Source: Paractinoplanes tereljensis (lineage in GTDB: Bacteria; Actinomycetota; Actinomycetes; Mycobacteriales; Micromonosporaceae). Taken from it: 64,000 bases of DNA. Position 1 is the first letter of the stretch; the number at the start of each line of letters is the position of its first letter. Below the pieces are notes generated by a model. The model saw nothing but the letters and a program-made list of their open reading frames with translations. It ran no database searches and had not been told where the DNA came from. The stretch lies in assembly GCF_016862435.1 (NCBI RefSeq), contig NZ_BOMY01000042.1, positions 1-64,000 of the forward strand. The letters run 5' to 3'. The position numbers were made by a program, and so were the translations under genes. Positions 15,068-22,347 of this stretch are shown in pieces.

Positions 15068-15835
15068 ATGCACCGTCTCGTCGCCACCCTCACCGCTGTC
15101 CTGCTGCTCGGCGCCGCCGCCGGGCCGGCCGACGCCGCCCGCCCCGACTCCTGCGCGGGTGACCTGCTCTTCTGCGAGAACTTCGAACGGCTGCCGACCG
15201 GCGGGCCCAGCACGCTGAACTGGGGCGTCGACACCCGCAACGGCACCCTGTCGGTCGAACGCGGTCGCCGCGGCGACCGGGTCCTGCACCTGCACACGGC
15301 CGGGAACGGGCGCGCCTTCCTGCGGGTCGACGACTTCGCCGCGCCGGGCAACCGCTTCTACGGCCGGCTGCGGCTGCGCGTGGACGCCTTCCCCACCGCC
15401 CCGAACTGGGCGCACTTCACCCTGGTGGAGGCGACCGGCACCGGCAGCTCGGAGGTGGTCCGGCCGATCGGCGGCCAGTACGCGCCGACCGTACCGGGCA
15501 CGTTCTGGGGCGTCGGCGCCGACGGCGGGCCGACCGGCGACTGGACCAACTGGCGCGAGTCCGCCCCGGTCACCGAGGACACCTGGCAGTGCTTCGAATG
15601 GTCCTGGGAACCGGCCGGCAACCGCATCTCGGTGTGGATCGACGGGGTGGCCAACCCCGAGCTGACCGCCTCCACCACCGACCACGGCGGCAACGCGGTG
15701 CCATTCATCCTGCCGGCCGTCAACACCGTCAAAATCGGCTGGCAGCTCTACCAGCCCGGCCCGACCCCGGGCCAGTTCGACCTCTGGATGGACGACATCG
15801 CCCTCTCGGCCGAACGAATCGGCTGCGCACGCTAG
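15068..15835 (+). CDS. Secreted Cip1/polysaccharide-lyase-like jelly-roll protein
   Basis: The 255-aa product has a signal peptide (cleavage near ADA22) and a beta-jelly-roll body: LFCENFERLPTG, FYGRLRLRVDAFPTAPNWAH with FTLVEATG, WQCFEWSWEPAGNRISVWID, and a final FDLWMDDIALS. This order matches Cip1-like and PL20-like lectin/lyase proteins secreted by cellulolytic microbes. Whether it cleaves or only binds polysaccharide is unknown. AAGGAGAACC precedes the ATG, and a CebR-type operator lies just upstream, so it is probably induced by cello-oligosaccharides. Confidence 0.65.
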   Translation: MHRLVATLTAVLLLGAAAGPADAARPDSCAGDLLFCENFERLPTGGPSTLNWGVDTRNGTLSVERGRRGDRVLHLHTAGNGRAFLRVDDFAAPGNRFYGRLRLRVDAFPTAPNWAHFTLVEATGTGSSEVVRPIGGQYAPTVPGTFWGVGADGGPTGDWTNWRESAPVTEDTWQCFEWSWEPAGNRISVWIDGVANPELTASTTDHGGNAVPFILPAVNTVKIGWQLYQPGPTPGQFDLWMDDIALSAERIGCAR

Positions 15836-15848
15836 ACACCCTTTCAGG

Positions 15849-16228
15849 ATCAAACCCTTTGCCGGTACGGGCGACACCGTGCAACAACCGCAATTCCCCC
15901 CGACCGCCGCCACCGCGCGACCACCGTGCATCACCGGCGCGTGCCGCGTCTCTCGCGCAACCGGACACCTACCCCGAGGGCTTTGCTCTGCTCACCTATA
16001 CGCGCTGCTCTGCGCACCTCGGGTAAGCGCGCGATCTTGCGGAGATCCGGTTCGCCCCGAGCGGTAAGTCTTCAACGTCGGCGAGCCGTCGCCTGCCGGC
16101 GGGTCGGGTCGGGGGTTGAGGTCTTGGGTCGGGACCGCCCGCAGCGGGCGCGCGGAGGGTGAGATGCACCTACCGGGACCGAGTGCCACGGGAGTGGGCC
16201 GGCGCGTACGGATAAGGATTTGCTCTTT
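15849..16228 (+). repeat. MITE-like dispersed repeat, copy 1 (decayed)
   Basis: This shares its full length with copies at 37645-38050 (inverted) and 59386-59765. The left end begins ATCAAACCCTTTGCCGGTAC. The right end, read on the other strand, begins GAGCAAATCC, so the ends are imperfect inverted repeats. The left arm of the central hairpin (15982-16007) is intact, but the right arm is deleted or rearranged. It carries no ORF that is conserved among copies. It lies between convergent genes. Confidence 0.75.
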
Positions 16229-16263
16229 CCGGACGAAACGCCAGGCTCGAGTGCGGAAGGTGT

Positions 16264-17217
16264 TTAGAGGTGTTCCGCGAGGAAGGCGGCGCCCTGCCGG
16301 ATGGCGTCGCGGGCCGCGGGAATCGAGCGCAGGGCGGTCAGCGACACGAAGTCGTGGACCGTGCCGGGATAGCGGACGGCGACGGCTTCCCCGCCGGCGT
16401 CGCGCAGGCGGGCCGCGTACGCCTCGCCGTCGTCTCGGACCGGGTCGGCCTCGGCCGTGATGATCAGGGCCGGCGGCAAGCCGGTCAGCTCGTCGATGGT
16501 GGCGCGCAGCGGCGAGGCGGCCGGCTCGGCCAGGGCCCGCGGGTCGGTGCTGTACTGCTGCCAGTACCACCGGACGGCCTCGTGAGTGAGCAGGTAGCCG
16601 ATGCCGAACTCGCGGTGCGACGGCAGCTCGCACCGGGAGTCGAGGATCGGGTAGTAGAGCAGCTGGGCCCGGATCGGCGGGCCGCTGCGCCGCTTGGCCA
16701 GCAGGGTCAGCGCGGCGGCCATCGTGGCGCCCGCGCAGTCGCCGGCCACCGCCAGCCGGCCGGGATCGACGCCCAGGTCGGCGGCGGTCTCGGCGACCCA
16801 GACGAGCAGCGCGTAGATCTCCTCGACGGCGACCGGATAGCGCGCCTCGGGGGTGCGGGTGTACTCGGGGACGATCAGCGCCTGGCCGGTCAGCACGGTG
16901 AGGTCGTGGATCAGGCGCCCGTGGGTCTGCACGTCGCCGATCATCCAGCGGCCGCCGTGCACGTAGAGGACGGCGGCCAGCGGCCCGGTCGCGGCGGCCG
17001 GTTTGAAGAACCAGTAGCCGACCAGGCCGGACGGGCCGACCGGCGCCACCCGGAACTCGGCGGTGACGGCCGGGTCGTCCGGTGGCGGGCCCTGCGACTC
17101 GAGCAGCGCCTGCCGGCCGTCGGCCGGGCCGATCTCGTGCAGGTAGGGCGGGCCGGCCGAGGCCTCGACCAGCCGGCGCACGGCCGGGTGGAGGAAGACG
17201 TCGTCCGAGCTGGGCAT
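16264..17217 (-). CDS. HSL-family alpha/beta hydrolase with Cys at the nucleophile site
   Basis: The 317-aa protein follows the hormone-sensitive-lipase family: oxyanion motif HGGRW (87-91), the elbow GDCAGA, the acidic ITAEADPVRDD and a catalytic His in VHDF. In this family the elbow is GDSAGG, so residue 161 is Cys instead of Ser. The rest looks intact, which argues for a functional variant (thiol nucleophile, or altered or lost activity). No signal peptide. It is convergent with the secreted Cip1-like gene and divergent from poxB, with 71 bp between starts. Confidence 0.85.
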   Translation of the reverse strand: MPSSDDVFLHPAVRRLVEASAGPPYLHEIGPADGRQALLESQGPPPDDPAVTAEFRVAPVGPSGLVGYWFFKPAAATGPLAAVLYVHGGRWMIGDVQTHGRLIHDLTVLTGQALIVPEYTRTPEARYPVAVEEIYALLVWVAETAADLGVDPGRLAVAGDCAGATMAAALTLLAKRRSGPPIRAQLLYYPILDSRCELPSHREFGIGYLLTHEAVRWYWQQYSTDPRALAEPAASPLRATIDELTGLPPALIITAEADPVRDDGEAYAARLRDAGGEAVAVRYPGTVHDFVSLTALRSIPAARDAIRQGAAFLAEHL

Positions 17218-17288
17218 ACACCCCAGCGTACCGGTCGGCCAGTAGATCGACCGATGCTGCCCGGCCCGGCGGACAGCACGCTCGGACC

Positions 17289-19040
17289 ATGGGAAACAGC
17301 GTCGCAGATGATCTTGTAAGCCTGCTGGTCGGTGCCGGGGTCACCCGGATCTACGGGCTGGTCGGCGACAGCCTCAACGCCCTGAGCGATGCCGTCCGCC
17401 GCAGCGGTGGCTCGGCGGCCGGCGGCCTCGACTGGGTGCACGTGCACAACGAGGAGAGCGCCGCCTTCGCCGCCTCGGCCGAGGCCCAGCTCACCGGGAA
17501 GCTGGCGGTGTGCGCGGGCAGTTGCGGGCCGGGCAACACGCACCTGATCCAGGGCGTGATGGACGCCCACCGGTCCGGCGCGCCGGTGCTCGCACTCGCC
17601 TCGCACATCGCCACCCGGCAGATCGGTTCCGGCTTCTTCCAGGAGACCCGGCCGCAGGAGCTGTTCGAGCAGGCCAGCCACTACTGCGAGACGGTGTCGA
17701 TCCCGGAGCAGCTGAGCCGGTGCACCCGGCTCGCGGTCCAGAACGCGGTCGGCAGGTCCGGTGCGGCCGTGCTGGTGCTGCCCGGTGATGTGCTGGCGCA
17801 GGACAGCCCGGGCCGCCCGGGGCACAGCGCCACGGTGACCGCCCGGCCGAAACCCGCGCCGACGCCCGAGAGCCTGCGGGAGCTCGCGGCCCGGATCGAC
17901 GCGGCCGGGTCGGTCGCCATCTTCGGCGGGATCGGCTGCACCGGCGCGCGGGACGAGGTGCTGGCGCTGGCCGGGAAGCTGAAGGCGCCGGTCGGGCACA
18001 CCCTGCGGGGCAAGGACTTGCTGCAGTACGACAACCCGTACGACGTGGGGATGACCGGGCTGCTCGGGTACGGGGCCTGCTACCACGCGCTGCACGAGGC
18101 CGATCTGGTGCTGCTGCTGGGCACCGACTTCCCGTACGACGACTTCCTGCCCGGCCGGGACACCGTGCAGATCGACCTCGACCCGGCCCGGCTGGGCCGC
18201 CGCACGCCGCTGGTGCAGGGCCTCGCGGCCGACGTCGGCGAGACGCTGCGCGCGCTGCTGCCGCTGGTGAAGACCCGCGATGACCGGTCCTTCCTGGACG
18301 ACATGCTGCACCGGACCGCCCGCAGCCTGCGGCACAGCGTCGACACGTACAGCCGGGCCAAGCACCAGCAGACGCCGATCCACCCGGAGTACCTGGCCGC
18401 GGTGGTCGACGAGCTCGCCGACCTGGACGCCGTCTTCACCGTGGACACCGGCATGTGCTGCACCTGGGCGGCCCGCTACCTGACCCCGAACGGCCGGCGC
18501 CGGGTGCTCGGCTCGTTCGTGCACGGCTCGATGGCCAACGCCCTGCCGATGGCGATCGGCGCACAGGTCGCGCAGCCCGGCCGGCAGGTGATCTCGTTCT
18601 CCGGCGACGGCGGCCTCGCGATGCTGCTGGGCGAGCTGCTCACGGTCAAGACGCACGCCCTGCCCACGAAGATCGTGGTCTTCAACAACTCCAGCCTCGG
18701 CATGGTCCGGCTGGAGATGCTGGTGGCCGGCGACCCGCCGTTCGAGACCGACCACGACGCGGTGGACTACGCGGCGATCGCGGCGCCGATGGGCTTCCAC
18801 ACCCGCCGGGTGACCGATCCGGCCGACCTGCGGGCTGCCGTCGCCGAGATCCTCGCGCACGACGGCCCGGCGCTGCTGGACGTGGTCACCACCAAGGACG
18901 CGCTCGAGGTTCCGTCGCACGTGACGGTGGCCGAGGCCCGCGGTTTCGCGCTGGCGCTGGGCAAGACCGTGCTGTCCGGCGGGGTCGGCGAGGTGTTGCG
19001 GCTGGCCGAGACCAACGTCCGCAACATCCCGCGCCCCTGA
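17289..19040 (+). CDS. poxB: Pyruvate oxidase / pyruvate:quinone dehydrogenase
   Basis: The 583-aa TPP enzyme has the N-terminal pyrimidine-binding domain with the activating Glu in HNEESAAFAA (about 54-60), a central FAD-type domain, and the C-terminal TPP motif GDGGLAMLLGEL continuing to NNSSLGMV. This layout matches PoxB-type enzymes, which turn pyruvate into acetate and CO2 at the membrane and pass electrons to quinone. Start at ATG 17289; longer frames are read-through of the divergent promoter. It ends at a strong terminator hairpin. Confidence 0.88.
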   Translation: MGNSVADDLVSLLVGAGVTRIYGLVGDSLNALSDAVRRSGGSAAGGLDWVHVHNEESAAFAASAEAQLTGKLAVCAGSCGPGNTHLIQGVMDAHRSGAPVLALASHIATRQIGSGFFQETRPQELFEQASHYCETVSIPEQLSRCTRLAVQNAVGRSGAAVLVLPGDVLAQDSPGRPGHSATVTARPKPAPTPESLRELAARIDAAGSVAIFGGIGCTGARDEVLALAGKLKAPVGHTLRGKDLLQYDNPYDVGMTGLLGYGACYHALHEADLVLLLGTDFPYDDFLPGRDTVQIDLDPARLGRRTPLVQGLAADVGETLRALLPLVKTRDDRSFLDDMLHRTARSLRHSVDTYSRAKHQQTPIHPEYLAAVVDELADLDAVFTVDTGMCCTWAARYLTPNGRRRVLGSFVHGSMANALPMAIGAQVAQPGRQVISFSGDGGLAMLLGELLTVKTHALPTKIVVFNNSSLGMVRLEMLVAGDPPFETDHDAVDYAAIAAPMGFHTRRVTDPADLRAAVAEILAHDGPALLDVVTTKDALEVPSHVTVAEARGFALALGKTVLSGGVGEVLRLAETNVRNIPRP

Positions 19041-19047
19041 ACCACGG

Positions 19048-19079
19048 CGAAGGCCGGCGGCAGCCGCCGCCGGCCTTCG
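19048..19079. terminator. Bidirectional terminator between poxB and haloperoxidase-like gene
   Basis: CGAAGGCCGGCGGC (19048-19061) pairs perfectly with 19066-19079 around a 4-nt loop, placed exactly between two convergent stop codons. Confidence 0.8.
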
Positions 19080-19085
19080 GAAAGA

Positions 19086-19907
19086 TCAGCTCAGCCAGAA
19101 CTCGAGCAGGTCCTTGTCCAGTTCCTGCTGGTAGCTGCCGGCGATGCCGTGCGGTGCGCCCGGGTAGACCTTGAGGGTGCCGTTCTTGACCAGGTTGATC
19201 GACTTCATCGCGGCGTCGTCGATCGGCACGATCTGGTCGTCCGCGCCCTGGGCGATGAAGATCGGCACGTCCAGCGCCTTGAGGTCCTCGGTGAAGTCGG
19301 TTTCCGAGAACGCCTTCACGCAGTCGTAAGCGGCGGCCAGGCCGACCTGCATGCCCTGCCGCCAGAACTGGTCGCGCTGGCCCTGGGAGATGGTCGAGCC
19401 TTCCCGGTTGGTGCCGAAGAACTGCGCCGACAGGTCCTGGTAGAACTGCGAGCGGTCGGCCAGGACACCGGCCCGGATGCTGTCGAACACCTCGATCGGG
19501 GTGCCCTCGGGGTTGGTGTCCGACTTGACCATGACCGGCGGGACCGCACCGGCGGTGGCGATCTTCACGACCCGGCCGGCGCCGTGCTGGGCCGCGAACC
19601 GGACGACCTCGCCGCCGCCGGTCGAGTGGCCGACCAGGATGATGTCGGTCAGGTTGAGCGCGTCGACAAGCGCCGCCAGGTCGGCCGCGTAAGTGTCCAT
19701 GTCGTTGCCGGTGTAGGTCGACGTCGACCGGCCGTGCCCGCGGCGGTCGTGCGCGATGGCCCGGAAACCGTTGTCGGCGGCCAGCTTCATCTCGACGTCC
19801 CACGCGTCGCTGTTCAGCGGCCAGCCGTGGCTGAAGATGATCGGCTGACCAGTGCCCCAGTCCTTGTAGAAGATCTCGGCGCCGTCGGCGGTGGTGAGGT
19901 AAGGCAT
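19086..19907 (-). CDS. Alpha/beta hydrolase, non-haem haloperoxidase type
   Basis: The 273-aa enzyme has FSHGWPLNSDAW (oxyanion region), DRRGHGRS, the elbow GHSTGGG with Ser95, GADDQIVP carrying the acid, and APHGIA with the His. This motif set defines the cofactor-free chloroperoxidase/perhydrolase group, which are in fact esterases able to form peracids. Cytoplasmic. It is transcribed alone against poxB, sharing a terminator. Confidence 0.9.
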   Translation of the reverse strand: MPYLTTADGAEIFYKDWGTGQPIIFSHGWPLNSDAWDVEMKLAADNGFRAIAHDRRGHGRSTSTYTGNDMDTYAADLAALVDALNLTDIILVGHSTGGGEVVRFAAQHGAGRVVKIATAGAVPPVMVKSDTNPEGTPIEVFDSIRAGVLADRSQFYQDLSAQFFGTNREGSTISQGQRDQFWRQGMQVGLAAAYDCVKAFSETDFTEDLKALDVPIFIAQGADDQIVPIDDAAMKSINLVKNGTLKVYPGAPHGIAGSYQQELDKDLLEFWLS

Positions 19908-20013
19908 GGGAGGCTCCTTCAGGTCGCCCGGAACAACTTTCTGCTCCGAGACTCCCGCCGCCCCGCGGCCGTGGCATCGGCCGGTTTACTGCCCGGCCGG
20001 GCGACCAGTCGAC

Positions 20014-22284
20014 CTACCGATGACGCGCAGCTAGGCGCTCGACCTCGGCGACCCGTTCGGCGATCCGCCCGGTGACCGTCGCTGCCTCGCCCGCTTTCTC
20101 CTGCAGCGCCCGCAGCGACGCCAGGTCGGCCTGGGCCGCGGCGGCATCGCCCAGGTGGGCGTGCACCAACGCACGCCGGGACAGCGCGGCGATCATCCGG
20201 ACCGAGGCCTCGCCGGATCGTTCGACCGCCGCGATCCCGTCGCTGCACCGGGCCAGGGCGGCCGGCCAGCGTTTCAGGTCGATCTCCAGGTCGGCGAGGA
20301 AGGCCCGGGCGGTCACCTCGGCGAACTTCGCGATGTACTCCGGTGGGGCGGTGGCCGGGTCGGTCAGCCGCACGATGGCCCGTTCGAAGACCGGGATCGC
20401 CTCGTCGAACCGGCCGGCGCCGTGCAGCCCCAGGCCGCGCAGGATGAGCGAGTTGGGCACGCCCTCCCGGTCGTCGGCGGCCCGCAGGTCGTCCTCGGCC
20501 CGCGAGGCGTACTCGATCACCTCGGGCCAGCGCTCCTGGAGGCTGAGCGCCCAGCCGACGTAGTAGGCGGCCCAGCCGATCTGTCGCCGATCGCCGGAGC
20601 GGACGGCGCTGTCGAGCGCCTCCCGGGCGTACTCCAGGCCTTCTTCCGGTTTGTTCAGGCAGACGATCTGCACCCAGGCGAGATAGCCCAGGTGCTCGGC
20701 CCGCAGCCGGTCGTCGGCCAGTCGTTCGGCGGCCCGGGTGGACAGGCCGAAGACCTCGGTCCAGTGCGGCCACATCGGCCAGCTGTCGGAGTACCAATGA
20801 AGCGACTCGGCCACGTCGATGACCCGCTGGTCCTCGCCTTCGGTGGCCGCCTGGTGCAGGGCCGGGAGCCAATTTTCCGCCTCGGCGCGCAGCCAGGCGT
20901 CGGCCTCGTCGGACGAGGTGATCTCGACCACGGTCGCGGCTTTGGCGGCGGTCAGGCCGTGGCCCGGCTCGAAACAGCGGCCGGCCGCGACGGCGGTGTC
21001 CAGCAGCCAGTCGTCCCGGCGGCGGCCGGCGGCGGCCCGGTCGGCGGCCGCCTCCTCCCGGCTGAGCTCGCCCTCGGCGTACAGGCGAAGGAGGTCGTGG
21101 AAGGCGAGCCGGCCGTCGGCGCGCTGTTCGAGCAGGCTCAGGTCGACGAGCTCGTCCAGGGCTTCCTCGGTGACCGGCACCGGCTCCTCGGCCAGCACGC
21201 TGGCCAACTCGACCCCGGTCGACGAGCCCGGCACCAGGGCGAGGCGCCGGAACAACCGCCGGGCCTCGGCCGACAGCTGCTGGTAGGACAGCGTGAACGC
21301 GGCCCTGATCTGCAGGTCGCCGGCGGTCAGCGCGTCGATCCGGCGTTCCTCGGCGCCGAGCCGGGCGATCAGGTCGTCGACCGTCCAGCCGGGCCGGCTG
21401 ACCAGCCGGTTGCCGGCGATCCGCAACGCCAGCGGCACGTTCACGCAAAGCTCGGCGATCCGCCGCAGGCTGGCCTCGGGGGCGGCGGTGCCCTGCTCGA
21501 CGATGGCGGCGAGCAGAGCCACCGCGTCGTCCTCCGGCAGCGGGTCGAGCCGCAGCCGGCGCACCCCCTCGAGGCCGCCGAGCGTCCGGCGGCTGGTGAT
21601 CAGCACGGTGGCCGGGCCGCGCGGTGGCAGCGCCCGGCGTACCTGGCTCTCGCTTATCGCGTTGTCCAGCACCAGGACCCGGGGCCGGCCCTGGATCAGG
21701 GTGTGCCACAGCGCCGCCGCCTCGTCGGTGTCCCGGGGCACCACCCGTAGCTCGGGGCTGATCGCCCGGATCAGCCGGTGCAGCACCGCCACCGGGGTCA
21801 GCGGCTCGGCGTCCAGGCCGCGCAGGTCGAGGAAGAGCTGCTCCTCCGGGCCGTGCAGCAGGGCCGCCCGGACCGCGAACGAGGTCTTCCCGACGCCGGG
21901 CGCCCCGCTGATCATCACCACCGGCGACGGCGTCCCGGCGGTCGCGCCGCCGAGCCACTCGGCCACCTGGGCCAGTTCGGCCGTACGCCCGGTGAAGTCG
22001 TCGACCCGCCGGGGCGGAGGCAGCCCGCTCGCGGTCGGCGTGCCGGCGGCACCGCGGCCGTCCCGGGCCGCCGCGAGCAGCGCGACCCGGTCGTCGCCGG
22101 CCAGCGCGAGACCGTCGGCGATGGCCTCGACCGTGCGGACCCGCGGCCCCCGGCTGACGCCGCGTTCCATGTCGCTGATCGCCCGGTCGCTGACCCCGGA
22201 CGCCCGGGCCAGCTGTTCCAGGGTCAGGTCGGCCGCCGACCGGAACTGGCGCAGCAGGGCACCGAACGGGAACTCCTCCGCCAT
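20014..22284 (-). CDS. XRE-STAND (NB-ARC) ATPase with TPR C-terminus
   Basis: The 756-aa protein has an XRE helix-turn-helix (about 8-60: LEQLARASGVSDRAISDMER), an NB-ARC/AP-ATPase core with Walker A GAPGVGKTS (127-135), RPRVLVLDNA as Walker B and ITSRR sensor, a winged-helix region, and helical TPR repeats over the last 300 residues. Such STAND proteins switch on DNA binding after signal sensing and ATP exchange. ATG 22284, preceded by GAAAGG, is preferred to GTG 22335. It is divergent by 63 bp from the LuxR pair. Confidence 0.85.
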   Translation of the reverse strand: MAEEFPFGALLRQFRSAADLTLEQLARASGVSDRAISDMERGVSRGPRVRTVEAIADGLALAGDDRVALLAAARDGRGAAGTPTASGLPPPRRVDDFTGRTAELAQVAEWLGGATAGTPSPVVMISGAPGVGKTSFAVRAALLHGPEEQLFLDLRGLDAEPLTPVAVLHRLIRAISPELRVVPRDTDEAAALWHTLIQGRPRVLVLDNAISESQVRRALPPRGPATVLITSRRTLGGLEGVRRLRLDPLPEDDAVALLAAIVEQGTAAPEASLRRIAELCVNVPLALRIAGNRLVSRPGWTVDDLIARLGAEERRIDALTAGDLQIRAAFTLSYQQLSAEARRLFRRLALVPGSSTGVELASVLAEEPVPVTEEALDELVDLSLLEQRADGRLAFHDLLRLYAEGELSREEAAADRAAAGRRRDDWLLDTAVAAGRCFEPGHGLTAAKAATVVEITSSDEADAWLRAEAENWLPALHQAATEGEDQRVIDVAESLHWYSDSWPMWPHWTEVFGLSTRAAERLADDRLRAEHLGYLAWVQIVCLNKPEEGLEYAREALDSAVRSGDRRQIGWAAYYVGWALSLQERWPEVIEYASRAEDDLRAADDREGVPNSLILRGLGLHGAGRFDEAIPVFERAIVRLTDPATAPPEYIAKFAEVTARAFLADLEIDLKRWPAALARCSDGIAAVERSGEASVRMIAALSRRALVHAHLGDAAAAQADLASLRALQEKAGEAATVTGRIAERVAEVERLAARHR

Positions 22285-22347
22285 GGCCGCCAGCCTTTCA
22301 CGCAGTTCTTTCTGCGTGCCTTCTTCGTGGTGCACGGCTCACTTTCG

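Noticed and set aside
13520..15934. An 804-codon open frame opposite the MFS and secreted-protein genes
   Set aside because: Its protein is Gly/Gln/Arg/His-rich with no domain, and it is the mirror of two clearly coding genes; long antisense frames are expected at this GC content.
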